A stretch of 64,000 nucleotides of DNA from Octadecabacter sp. (GTDB lineage Bacteria > Pseudomonadota > Alphaproteobacteria > Rhodobacterales > Rhodobacteraceae), in NCBI GenBank assembly GCA_028825445.1, contig JAPKAD010000001.1, positions 186,001 through 250,000 of the forward strand, read 5' to 3'. The notes below the pieces were generated by a model. That model did no database searches, had not been told where the DNA came from, and was given only the letters and a program-made list of their open reading frames with translations. Positions within the stretch are counted from its first letter, which is position 1, and each line of letters opens with the position of its first letter. Position numbers and translations under genes: made by a program. Shown one piece after another: positions 43,864 through 53,945 of this stretch.

Positions 43864-44219
43864 TTTATTTCCCTACTTACTCAATGAAAATACTATAGGG
43901 GCTCCTTGGTCACCAAGGGAAGGCCAATTTATTGTATCTGTTTTGTTGTAGAGGGAAAGAGCTTTGATTGACTTACTCCTAGTGTTAATTGTCTGAATTG
44001 GTGTAGGAATAGAACTGCCGGAACGATGCAGACCTAAGGACGATGTGGCCGTGGTCCCAACGCAGGACATATTTTTCGAGCCGCTTAGACTTGGGGCTGG
44101 TGATGATCTGAATGCAGTCCGCGAACTGGAACCAAACAGTTCGGCTGATAAACATACCAGCACGATGGAATTTCGCCAAATCCTTGCGGAAACTTAGACC
44201 CAGAATTTATTCTCAAAAT

Positions 44220-44345
44220 ATGAACAGTTGGAGTATTCATGATGGCTGGAAGAAAGGCATTGTGCGTGTGTTGTAGCGTGTATTGATGCGTCTCAAGTCT
44301 TTGGTCCTGCTAAACAGATTCGTCAGAACAATCCTTGACGACGCG
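44220..44345 (-). mobile_element. Heavily degraded IS5-family transposase C-terminal remnant
   Basis: Reverse translation RIVLTNLFSRTKDLRRINTRYNTRTMPFFQ resembles the IS5-type NRIERMFGRLKDWRRxxTRYDRxxxxF C-terminus; nucleotide similarity to 49372-49430 is visible by eye. Confidence 0.45.
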
Positions 44346-44404
44346 CATAAAGAAGTGGTTTCTGTTGTAGGCAAAACCCATCTTTGAAGGTCACCCCCAA
44401 AGAA

Positions 44405-45985
44405 ATGTCAGAACGTCCAAATATAGTCGTTATCCTCGCTGATCACGTTGCTTTTTCTGGTCATTATGGGAATGATCGCTTCTCTTATCGTTGGCCTCAT
44501 CTGGAACAGATAGCTGCGAAAGGGGCGTGGTGCGATCGTGCATACGCAATTACTCCCGTTTGTACGCCATCGCGCGCCAGCTTTCTGACGGGCAAGCGTC
44601 CTGATAAGCATGGGATGCGGTGGAATTCTGAATATCCAATTCCTTACAATCGACAAGAATTTCGCGAGGATGAGGTCCTTTATGCACATCATCTGGCACA
44701 CGCCGGTTATGATAACCACTATTTTGGAAAGTGGCACTGTGGGGTCAATAAGACTGCCCAAGACTATGGCTTAAAGGGTTGGAGTTTGCCAGAATATGGC
44801 AACATATACGCGTGTGTAGCCTACAAAGATTATCTGTCGCGGATTGGCGAAGAACATCCAAAATGCGTGATAGAACATCATCTTTTGAAACCAGAGCTTG
44901 GTGGAACTGAGGTTTTGATGGACCCAGCTGAACCTTGGGATTACATGGATGGAGCAGGCATTTTACTCGGATCACCAGAGGTAAATGAGCAATTTTTTGT
45001 AGCAAATTTAGCTTGTGACCGTCTCAGATCACTGCAAGGGCAAGAGCAACCATTTTCTATGGTGATAAGTATGTGGGGTCCACACCATCCTTATTATCCC
45101 AGTTTGGCTTATGCTGATCTGATAAATCCTGGAGATATCCCAAAATACCCAAGCTTTGACGAAAACCTTTCTGACAAACCATGGCGATACAGTGTCCAAC
45201 GGGACCTACGTTGCCAGCATCGTGCCTTTGAACGTTGGCCAGACTGGGAAACGTGGCAGACTGTATTGGCGCGATGTTATGCATCAGGGCTACAAACGGA
45301 TGCTGCAATTGGCCGGATTTCAGCCTGCTTAGATGACACTGGCCTTGCGGATAATACGCTTTTTATCGTGACGGCAGATCATGGCGACGGTATTGCTGCG
45401 CACGGTGCTGGTTGGGACAAATATTCGACTTTTACAGAAGAGGTTGGGCGCATTCCTTTGGTTTTGCGCTATCCGGCCAAAATCCCAGAAGGTACGAGAG
45501 TCAAAGCTCCCGTTAGCCTGCTAGATGTGACTGCGACTATGTTGGATGTGGCAGGTGTAGAAGATGACCGACATCCTTTAACAATGGATGGAACAAGTTT
45601 GATTGCTATTGTAGATAAAAGCCATGGTCGAGACAGTCTTATATGCGATCACTTTGGGCATTCAGGCGATATTAGCTTTCAAAAAATCCTTTATTTAGAT
45701 GGCTGGAAATATGTATCCGTTTGGGGTGACGAAGATGAACTCTACTGCCTTGATGATGATCCCTATGAGCTGAAAAATAAGTTGAAAGATCCCCAAACGG
45801 TTCATCGGCAACGGATCATGCGTGACAAAATAATTGACCACATGATTGATCGGCGAAAAGAGCGAAGCCTATGGCACCCAGCTGAATTTTGGGAAGACGG
45901 TATTGTCTTCTCATCACCAGAATGGCCACGAGAAGAGACGCTACATTTGTACAAGCTACGAACCCAGCAAGGTTATCCTGTTTGA
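44405..45985 (+). CDS. Sulfatase family protein (Cys-type active site)
   Basis: MSERPNIVVILADHVAFSGHYGN..., VCTPSRASFLTGKRPDKHGM (CTPSR formylglycine motif), TADHGDGIAAHG. Confidence 0.93.
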   Translation: MSERPNIVVILADHVAFSGHYGNDRFSYRWPHLEQIAAKGAWCDRAYAITPVCTPSRASFLTGKRPDKHGMRWNSEYPIPYNRQEFREDEVLYAHHLAHAGYDNHYFGKWHCGVNKTAQDYGLKGWSLPEYGNIYACVAYKDYLSRIGEEHPKCVIEHHLLKPELGGTEVLMDPAEPWDYMDGAGILLGSPEVNEQFFVANLACDRLRSLQGQEQPFSMVISMWGPHHPYYPSLAYADLINPGDIPKYPSFDENLSDKPWRYSVQRDLRCQHRAFERWPDWETWQTVLARCYASGLQTDAAIGRISACLDDTGLADNTLFIVTADHGDGIAAHGAGWDKYSTFTEEVGRIPLVLRYPAKIPEGTRVKAPVSLLDVTATMLDVAGVEDDRHPLTMDGTSLIAIVDKSHGRDSLICDHFGHSGDISFQKILYLDGWKYVSVWGDEDELYCLDDDPYELKNKLKDPQTVHRQRIMRDKIIDHMIDRRKERSLWHPAEFWEDGIVFSSPEWPREETLHLYKLRTQQGYPV

Positions 45986-46083
45986 ACAGATTATGTATTT
46001 AGATTGTAATTTAATCGATCGATCTGTGAAGTAATGATTATAGACTTGTCCACATCATGGGCCAAGCTGAGCTTATTTTTTCA

Positions 46084-46122
46084 CGCAGAGCCGCAGAGCC
46101 GCAGAGCCGCAGAGCCGCAGAG
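46084..46122. repeat. Short tandem repeat, octamer CGCAGAGC x ~4.9
   Basis: cgcagagc cgcagagc cgcagagc cgcagagc cgcagag read directly. Confidence 0.95.
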
Positions 46123-46129
46123 AGCCGAG

Positions 46130-46730
46130 TACGCAAGGCAATGTTTGGGCGCTTGTTTAATTGTTGGGCAAGGCCGTTGAGATAGCGATGACAATTGCGG
46201 CCTTTGCGGTATAATTAATGAAATATCGCCTCAGTCAGTTCTTTCAAAACACATTCACTAACAGGTGTACTAAGAACTTTTGTTTGGCGTAAATATTGCG
46301 CAGTAAAATGCGCGTAATAGCGAACCCTGAGCAAGGGTACATTCGGCCCAGCCAGTAGTTCCGCATACTGTTTATCTTCCAGTCAGCGGGCTTGCTGAAC
46401 GGATATTGAGTATCTTAATCATCTTCCCCCGGCGCAAGTGTGGCCTGTGGTGAAAATGCAATCACAGTGCTGCCCGGCACGAGTGCGGAAAAAGCACAGG
46501 CCGCATAAGCGCCCATTGACGTTGCTGAAAAGATGACTGTTAGGAATTTACTAAAAAATCTATTATCAGAAAGTTGAGATATTTCATCGAAAAGCTTTGG
46601 TGTTCTGAACCAATTTGGCTCAAACAAATCGCAGATTCGACCATCCTGATATTTTTGCAAGATCGTATCCCTAAGGATTGCGTTTCCTAGAGGGTGAGTG
46701 GACACTCTCCAAATTGTCCAAACTACCATA
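46130..46730 (-). pseudogene. Degraded alpha/beta-hydrolase-like protein
   Basis: ATSMGAYAACAFSALVPGSTVIAFSPQATLAPGEDD* then another frame KQYAELLAGPNVPLLRVRYYAHFTAQYLRQTKVLSTPVSECVLKELTEAIFH*; nucleophile-elbow-like SMGAYA, no intact ORF. Confidence 0.5.
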
Positions 46731-47218
46731 AAGTATATTTGAACTTCTGAATATATATAGCAGCGTAAATAAATCGCTAGAGATCAAAAAACCCTTTCGG
46801 TTATTTGATGTAAGCAGGCGATTAAACCATTGATATGTGTATGGAGTTTCAATTGCTTATCACTTGATTAGCTGTTGCTTTTTATCCAGATATTTTAAAT
46901 TTAAACCTATTATCTTACAGATCCCGAATGTCACAAAAATTGAAAGGGCCTACTCATTTCGCTGCCAGTCTCATCTTTAGACATCAGAACCATACTGCGT
47001 CGTTTGGCAAACTCTGCTGTGGGCTTGGTGTTGTTGGTGCCATTGTGGGTAACGAGAAATTATAAGTCTCCGATGACAACATTAAGAAACCTTTTTGCCA
47101 AGGCAAAATGGCCAAACTCGTAAATACTCTTGCTAGGCTGGCGGATCGCAGCACCAGCGCCGAGAAAATCTATTGACCAATAAGATACGCCATCCTGTGT
47201 ATTATTATTTGTTTTACA

Positions 47219-48389
47219 GATGAGTTTAATTGGCACGCTGAGGCGCAAGTCGTTGAGCGTGGATATGCGTTCAGCGAAGTGGCAGAACAGCTCGGGATCA
47301 GCACCAAGTCACTGTACACGTGTAAGGTGCAGTTTTCTAAGCCAATACGTGTTCCAGACGCTGAGTTAGATTTGGCCGCTGAGCTTAAACCGGTAAAAAG
47401 GAATTGATCCACGTCAACGAGGAACGCAATATCTTAAAAAAGGCGACCGCGTACTTCGCGAGAGAGCCTCAGTGAAGTACGCGTTTATAAAAGCTCATCG
47501 AGCTAATCTTTCAGTCCGTTCAATGTGTTGAGTCCTATTGTTACATTTCAGCGGGTTCTACGCATGGCGTAAAGAACTATTAAGCCTGCGTGCGCTTTAA
47601 GATGTGCGTCAAACGGATCTGATCCAGCAAGCTTGGAAGGATAGTGGAAAAGCCTATGGATACCGCAAACTGCATGACGATCTGCTCGACCTAAGCGAGA
47701 CTCTTTTCAGAGATTCGTGTTGCACGTTTGGCCAGCTTAGCTGGGATTGTGGCACAAATTGGCTACATGCGCCGCAATGGTCGATATTGCGGCAAACCAG
47801 CTGTCGTCACCGACAATAGTCTGGCTCGGCAGTTCGAGGTATATGCCCCAAATACTATTTGGGTAACTGACATCACCTACATCAAGACGCATGAAAGCTT
47901 TTCACATCTTACCGTCGTGATCGATCTGTTCTTCAGGCGCATTGTTGGCCCTTCTTGTTGATTGCTTTGCAATCAACTGTCGGTCAGCGGGATCAATACA
48001 ATCGCGCATGACGACCGACCTCGCTTTGCAGGCGCTTCTGAATGCAGTTTAGCAGAGCAAACCAAAGACCAAGAAAATGATCCATTCTTACCAAGGATCA
48101 CAGTTCACCAGCAAAGAGTGGTAATTGTTTCTCGGCAAAAAACTTAAATGCCAGCATGAGCCTCCGTGGAAATTTCCATTACAAAGCCTTTGCAGAGAGC
48201 TTCTTCCAGCTATTGAAACGGGAGCGCATCAGGCGGCGAACATACGTCAGCCGTGACGCGGCAAGGGAGGACGTGTTGGATTACATCGAGATGTTCTACT
48301 ACCCAAACCATAAGCACACCAAAAACGGCATGCTATCACCTGTTAACTATGAAATTAAACAGCGGAAACTGAACGAGGCAAGTGTCTAG
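47219..48389 (+). mobile_element. IS3-family insertion sequence remnant (OrfA+OrfB transposase pseudogenes)
   Basis: OrfA: DEFNWHAEAQVVERGYAFSEVAEQLGISTKSLYTCKVQFSKPIRVPDAELDLAAELKPVK (frameshift) KELIHVNEERNILKKATAYFAREPQ*; OrfB: VKYAFIKAHRANLSVRSMC*VLLLHFSGFYAWRKELLSLRAL*DVRQTDLIQQAWKDSGKAYGYRKLHDDL...ITYIKTHESFSHLTVVIDLFFRRIVG...FAESFFQLLKRERIRRRTYVSRDAAREDVLDYIEMFYYPNHKHTKNGMLSPVNYE. Confidence 0.92.
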
Positions 48390-48629
48390 CAAACTAGGGG
48401 CACCTCAGTTCAGTTTTAATCCACCAATCAAAAAATCACTTTCTTATGTAGTTCCAGTTTTATTTGAAGCAATCAGTAACTCTATGAAATAATATTCTTT
48501 GTGAAAGTAGGTTAGCGATCGTGGTTGTATAATTAGAGTAATTTTTTCTGTAGCAACTAAGAAGCTTCACATGATTTATTAATAGGGCTTTTTCTGCATG
48601 AGAACCAAGATGGCTTTAGTTGATTTAAT

Positions 48630-48670
48630 CCTAATTGGTTTGATATGAAATCAAACCAATTAGGTTTTTT
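48630..48670 (+). terminator. Strong terminator-like hairpin with no assigned upstream gene
   Basis: CCTAATTGGTTTGAT-atgaa-ATCAAACCAATTAGG-TTTTTT; 15-bp perfect stem. Confidence 0.65.
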
Positions 48671-49299
48671 ATCTAGAAAAAATTAATTGAGACACTCCTT
48701 TATTACCTCAACAGTAAAGTTTTGAGCGCTGGACAGACAGACCTCTGGCCGAAGGTCTTTCCCTGTTAGGCTATCCTAAAATTGATGGTTGTGATGAATT
48801 TTTGACATGGTTAAAATCTGTGATGAACTTCAGGTTGGAGATATTTCGAGATCTGAAGTAGCTAATAACTACTAAGGCCACGCGTCAAAGAATTTTAAGT
48901 ATTTAAATTTATCAAATAATTTTTCTAGAACTGATGTATCAACAGTACATATTATTGCGTAGTCTGAGTGAGACCTTTTTTGCTGTTGTTTCAAACGGGA
49001 AAAGTATGGAGCTTTGGATATCTGCTTCAAAGCTAAATTGCCGCATTTAATGGATCAATTCAGGCTTCAAGTTATATATATATTGTTAGTCATAACTTAG
49101 TTCCCTGTGACCAACCCGACTTGCCTGTGCTTAGTATCCCAATTCTGAGCGCAGGCCTTTTTTTAGTAAATCGTTAAATTCTTTTTCAACACTAGGTCGA
49201 GATAGTAATTTTTGTTATTACCTCTAAATTTAAAAAAGATTTTTTATGTTTGATCTCCTTGATATCATTAAACTAGAAAGCTTTTTGTAACACTCTGTC

Positions 49300-49850
49300 G
49301 TCGTTAGGCATGGAAACATTAAGAAAAAATATAACGGTGGCTATGAGCTTGATGGCGTTGAGGAAGACGGTCGGGCTTCTGTCGTAGCATGTTGCGTCTC
49401 CAGTCTTTGATCCTGCCTAACATGCGGTCGATACGATTGCGTCGTTTGTAGCGTCGCTTATCGTATTTGATGTTTATTTTGCGCGTTTTACGACACGGGA
49501 TAAAGGGGCGAGTTAGCCTTTCTTTGAGGTATTCTTGAAACCTGTCAGCGCCATATCCTTGATCTACTGCCCTCTTATCAAAAAGGAGTTTCGATAAAAG
49601 GGCAGTAATCTATCTGCCTGTTTTAGGACGTTCATCAAAGTAGCTGCGTCAACATAATCGCTGACTTGACCTGCCGTGATAAAGAAGCGGACAGGACGTT
49701 GGCTGTGATTAAATGTAGCTTTGTGTTCATCCCACCTTTGGTCTGCTCAATCAGACGCTCACACCCCTTTTTAACCCCAGGCTTGAGGCAGTGTGGTGCG
49801 CTTTGATGTAGGTTGCATCCGCTGTCTGGCATTTTATTACATATAAATTA
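49300..49850 (-). mobile_element. IS5-family transposase remnant
   Basis: Frame-hopping reverse translation: TYIKAHRTASSLGLK.../LIEQTKGGMNTKLHLITA.../AVDQGYGADRFQEYLKERLTRPFIPCRKTRKINIKYDKRRYKRRNRIDRMLGRIKDWRR/...FLNAIKLIATVIFF. Confidence 0.88.
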
Positions 49851-50247
49851 ATGAGATGGGATCTAAATTGCCTTATTATTATGGGCCTCTTGTAGCTGCC
49901 TCATGATAATCTGCGCGAACACGCTCATGTCACTCTAGCGGTAGTGTAAGGTCTTTAGAAATCTATATTTGCCAGATGTGTCACGCCACTAAAAACCATT
50001 TCGATTCATGAAATAATGCTGCTTAAAAACGGGGATTGTCTACGTGTACAATGCCCCAGATTTTTGGAAAGTATGGTCTAAATAGTCTCATCTGCCCTTC
50101 AATCAGTCAATAAAGACAACTTATTCTATCCCTAAACTTTAAAAATTTGAATCATAAAGGAATAATAGCATCAAGTTGTTTGATGCGTCCTTAAATAGAT
50201 ATTATAAAACTGAGGTTGGCGTAAGTAAATTATTGGTTTTAAAGTAC

Positions 50248-50333
50248 TGGTGGGCGACCCTGGAATCGAACCAGGCGTGCGTTTCCGCGAGAGAGTTACA
50301 GTCTCCTGCCACACCTTGCGGCCTGACGCCCAC
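50248..50333 (-). tRNA. tRNA-Tyr (GTA), CCA encoded
   Basis: Reverse strand gtgggcgtcaggcc...gagaCTGTAACtctc...gcctggttcgattccagggtcgcccacca: acceptor GTGGGCG/CGCCCAC, anticodon loop with GTA, T-arm GGTTCGATTCC, long variable arm. Confidence 0.93.
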
Positions 50334-50443
50334 TTGAGCTTTGAATAACTATGGCCACTAGGGGCGTCAACCTCAATTCGGGGTCAGGTCTTGCGGTTTT
50401 TGTGCGTACTCGCCATGAGGGAACAAATACAAAGGAATTCATC

Positions 50444-51235
50444 GTGAAAAAACCAACCTGGGTTGTCGATAAAGAACGTAACAAGCGAGCCGCTGCTAAT
50501 GAAACTGTATGGCTGTTTGGTATCCACGCGGTTCGCGACGCTCTGCTGAACCCAACACGCGAAAAAATGCGTTTTGTTGTAACCAAGAACGCGTTTGATC
50601 GTCTTGGTGATGCGGTGGCCATTGGGTTGAAAGACAGTGGCCTAAAGCCTGAAATGTGCGAACCTAGGAATTTTACAGCACCAATTGATCCGCAATCGGT
50701 GCACCAAGGTGCTGCATTGGAGGTTAAACCTCTTGACTGGGGCAAAATTGAGGATCGCTGCATGGGTAACGGGGTGAGTCCGCCGCGTGTGGTTTTGCTT
50801 GATAAAGTAACTGATCCACACAATGTAGGAGCAGTTTTACGGTCTGCCGAAGTGTTTGGCGCACAAGCAGTGGTCGCAATGAATCGCCATGCCGCTCCTG
50901 AAACAGGCGCACTGGCTAAGACGGCCAGTGGTGCAATGGAACGCCAACCTTATTTGCGCGTGCGTAATTTAGCGGACGCGATAGTTGAACTTCAGAGCAT
51001 GGGGTATTTGGTTCTCGGGCTGGACGGTGAGGGCGAACAAACGATAGACCAAGTGGTCGCTGGAAAACGCGATCGTGCAATTGCACTTGTTTTGGGCGCT
51101 GAGGGGCCTGGGCTTCGTGAGAAAACGAAAGAAACCTGCGACGCTTTGGTAAGAATAGACTTTGCGGGTGAGTTTGGCTCACTAAACGTTTCAAACGCAG
51201 CAGCCGTGGCCCTATATGCTACTAGAGCGAATTAG
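50444..51235 (+). CDS. rlmB: 23S rRNA (guanosine(2251)-2'-O)-methyltransferase RlmB (SpoU family)
   Basis: VKKPTWVVDKERNKRAAANETVWLFGIHAVRDALLNPTREK; VVLLDKVTDPHNVGAVLRSAEVFGA; LGAEGPGLREKT; FGSLNVSNAAAVALYA. GTG at 50444 preferred over listed ATG 50351. Confidence 0.93.
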   Translation: MKKPTWVVDKERNKRAAANETVWLFGIHAVRDALLNPTREKMRFVVTKNAFDRLGDAVAIGLKDSGLKPEMCEPRNFTAPIDPQSVHQGAALEVKPLDWGKIEDRCMGNGVSPPRVVLLDKVTDPHNVGAVLRSAEVFGAQAVVAMNRHAAPETGALAKTASGAMERQPYLRVRNLADAIVELQSMGYLVLGLDGEGEQTIDQVVAGKRDRAIALVLGAEGPGLREKTKETCDALVRIDFAGEFGSLNVSNAAAVALYATRAN

Positions 51236-52048
51236 ACTGGAGATAGGATACATAGGTTACTTATGCGCGATAGATACCGATATGAGCTAGACTGCGATTA
51301 AAATATTTTAGTGGTACACTTTACAGATACGCTAGGTTGTTATTTTGCATGCCTAGATCGGCCAAAATAAATGCAATATCCAATTGATAGTAAATTTTAT
51401 GCTAAAACGCATTGTTTTATCGATAGATTTAGAAACTGCACGGCTGACCATATTTTCGCTTGCCTGTTAATAGCTCCTATAACTTATGTTTTAAGTGTAG
51501 GGATCATAGTCATGCCCGGCTTGAACCCTATGCAGTTTTTCCCAGAAGTATTTGTTGTCAAGTTAGCTGTAATTACATCCTTATATAAATCGTTGCGATA
51601 TGGCACTCCTTTGGTGTTGATATTATTAAACTATTCATGGCTGATCCAAGGCTTACGTGTTTCAATATGATGAAACATGCACATATGAGGTGTCCCAAGG
51701 CTATGTTGATACCAATGTTTTAAAAGTTTAGTGATTTAATGGAGGCAACATTCATCTGAAATTTTCATCTGGTGTGCATTGTCACTGAGCGCATGACATT
51801 CTGGGTTAAATCGTATCCGCTGTCGCAAACTTGTCTACAATCACTTCTTAATTGCAGGTAATCACAGAAAATAATGTGGTTTTAGTGTTTTGTTTACTTA
51901 CCCATAATGCTCAAATGTGATGCTTGGTTAAAATTCACGAATAAGTACTACAATTATTTGGCTTTAATAATTGTTCTTATCTAATGATCTGAGCCCAGTT
52001 TATAGACAGGATGCTTTTTTTGGTGCAAAGTTCTGCTAGGTAATTAAC

Positions 52049-52513
52049 ATGTATAGTGACAAATTGCTAAAAGATGTATTGAAGCAGATGAAGACAGTCG
52101 CGGTGGTTGGCGTGTCCGCCAATCCACTGCGGCCTAGTTATTTTGTGGCGCAATATTTGTCCCGCAAGGGGATCCGCGTGGTGCCGGTTAATCCTGGGCT
52201 TTACGGGCAGAATCTTTTTGGTGAAATGGTTTATGCATCTCTATCAGACATTCCGTTTGCTGTGGATATGGTTGATGTGTTTCGCCGTTCTGAAGCAGTG
52301 CCCGCAATTGTTGATGAAGCACTATTGCGCTGGACTGATTTGCAGACAATCTGGCTGCAAATCAGTGTCAAGCATGCAGATGCTGCCATAGTGGCCCAAG
52401 AACGTGGTGTGACCATGATTCAAAACAGATGCCCGAAAATTGAATATCAGCGCTTGTTTGGTGAGTTGCGGATGGGTGGTTTTGCAACAGGCGTGATTTC
52501 GTCAAAGTTATAA
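52049..52513 (+). CDS. CoA-binding protein (YccU-like)
   Basis: VAVVGVSANPLRPSYFVAQYLSRKGIRVVPVNPGLYGQ; VTMIQNRCPKIEYQRL. Confidence 0.92.
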   Translation: MYSDKLLKDVLKQMKTVAVVGVSANPLRPSYFVAQYLSRKGIRVVPVNPGLYGQNLFGEMVYASLSDIPFAVDMVDVFRRSEAVPAIVDEALLRWTDLQTIWLQISVKHADAAIVAQERGVTMIQNRCPKIEYQRLFGELRMGGFATGVISSKL

Positions 52514-52586
52514 TGTAGTGTGGGACACTATCTCTATATCGCTGCACTGAAATATTTCTCACATAAAGGCAGGAAAAAAGTTTATG

Positions 52587-52886
52587 TCACGATGGATCTT
52601 TAATCATTAGATCTGCGGCGGCGCGAATTTTACGCAATGGGCGCACACGGCGGATCGATTCTGTGTACAGCGGATGGGCTTTGTAGGCTGTTAGAGCGGC
52701 TTGATCTTTGATGTCAGCAATGACGACAAAATCGGGGTGTGGACCTGGAATTTCGTCTAAGGCTAGGTTGCGTGAAACGCTGAACATTTCGGCGTGTGGG
52801 TTGTCTTTTAGAACCCAAAGACCAGCCTCGATTTCATCTAAATCATTTGAGTCAATTGCGCTAAAAAATGCAATATGGCGGATCAT
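52587..52886 (-). CDS. Dabb (stress-responsive alpha/beta barrel) family protein
   Basis: MIRHIAFFSAIDSNDLDEIEAGLWVLKDNP...DFVVIADIKDQAALTAYKAHPLY. Confidence 0.88.
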   Translation of the reverse strand: MIRHIAFFSAIDSNDLDEIEAGLWVLKDNPHAEMFSVSRNLALDEIPGPHPDFVVIADIKDQAALTAYKAHPLYTESIRRVRPLRKIRAAADLMIKDPS

Positions 52887-53185
52887 CGGTTAGCCTTTTC
52901 TGTGAGGCCGGATTGGACGCTACGGCTAGCAAGTTCCACTTCGATATCATCAAAAGTGACATCGTGAGCAGCGCACATTACCAGAAGATGGTACAAAACG
53001 TCGGCTGCCTCGGCTACCAGGCGTGATTTGTTGCCTTTTGTAGCTTCGATGATGGCTTCTATCGCTTCTTCACCAAATTTTTCAGCGGCCTTGTCTGGAT
53101 TATTCAGTAATTTGGCTGTCCAGCTTGTGTCTGGATTTGAATTTTTACGGGCAGCTATCGTTTGAGCGAGGTCTTTTATAGACAT
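52883..53185 (-). CDS. hisE: Phosphoribosyl-ATP diphosphatase
   Basis: TSWTAKLLNNPDKAAEKFGEEAIEAIIEATKGNKSRLVAEAADVLYHLLVM. Confidence 0.95.
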   Translation of the reverse strand: MSIKDLAQTIAARKNSNPDTSWTAKLLNNPDKAAEKFGEEAIEAIIEATKGNKSRLVAEAADVLYHLLVMCAAHDVTFDDIEVELASRSVQSGLTEKANR

Positions 53186-53186
53186 A

Positions 53187-53945
53187 TCATAACCTTACAG
53201 GAACGCCAGCGGCATGCATATGCGCTTTGGCTTGTGGGATTGTGTAGGTACCAAAGTGGAAAATCGACGCGGCGAGAACCGCAGAAGCGCCCCCCAGTGT
53301 GACACCTTCGACTAGGTGGTCAAGAGTGCCAACACCACCTGAAGCGATAACTGGAATAGACACAGCATCAGTTACGGCACGGGTCAGTGCGAGATTAAAA
53401 CCGGATTTTGTGCCATCGTTGTCCATTGCAGTGAGCAGGATTTCACCCGCGCCTTTAGCTTGTGCTGTGAGGGCGAATTCAACTGCGTCGATGCCAGTTG
53501 CGCGCCGACCGCCGTGGGTAAAGATTTCCCAGCGGCCAGGGGCGACTGTTTTGGCGTCAATTGCGCAGACAATACACTGGCTGCCAAATCGTAGGGCGGC
53601 TGCGGTCAGCACGTCTGGGTTGGTAACTGCGGCAGAATTGAAAGACACCTTGTCAGCTCCTGCCAATAGTAGATGTCGCACGTCTTGGTGGGTACGAACG
53701 CCGCCACCAATGGTTAGTGGCATAAAACACGCTTCAGCTGTGCGGGTGGCAAGATCATACATGGTGCCACGGTTTTCTTCAGTGGCCATAATATCGAGGA
53801 AGCACAGTTCGTCTGCGCCCGCAGCGTCATAAGCACGCGCGGTTTCAACGGGATCGCCTGCATCTACAATGTCGACAAAATTTACACCTTTTACGACGCG
53901 GCCATTGGCAACGTCGAGGCAGGGGATGATGCGGGTTTTAAGCAT
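53187..53945 (-). CDS. hisF: Imidazole glycerol phosphate synthase subunit HisF
   Basis: [52 protein letters not shown]. Confidence 0.98.
   Translation of the reverse strand: MLKTRIIPCLDVANGRVVKGVNFVDIVDAGDPVETARAYDAAGADELCFLDIMATEENRGTMYDLATRTAEACFMPLTIGGGVRTHQDVRHLLLAGADKVSFNSAAVTNPDVLTAAALRFGSQCIVCAIDAKTVAPGRWEIFTHGGRRATGIDAVEFALTAQAKGAGEILLTAMDNDGTKSGFNLALTRAVTDAVSIPVIASGGVGTLDHLVEGVTLGGASAVLAASIFHFGTYTIPQAKAHMHAAGVPVRL

Noticed and set aside
50296-50823. Minus-strand 175-aa ORF overlapping tRNA-Tyr
   Set aside because: Overlaps tRNA-Tyr and is antisense to rlmB; shadow ORF.
51371-51670. 99-aa plus-strand ORF with hydrophobic stretches
   Set aside because: AT-rich spacer, no recognised family and no convincing start context; not supported as a gene.
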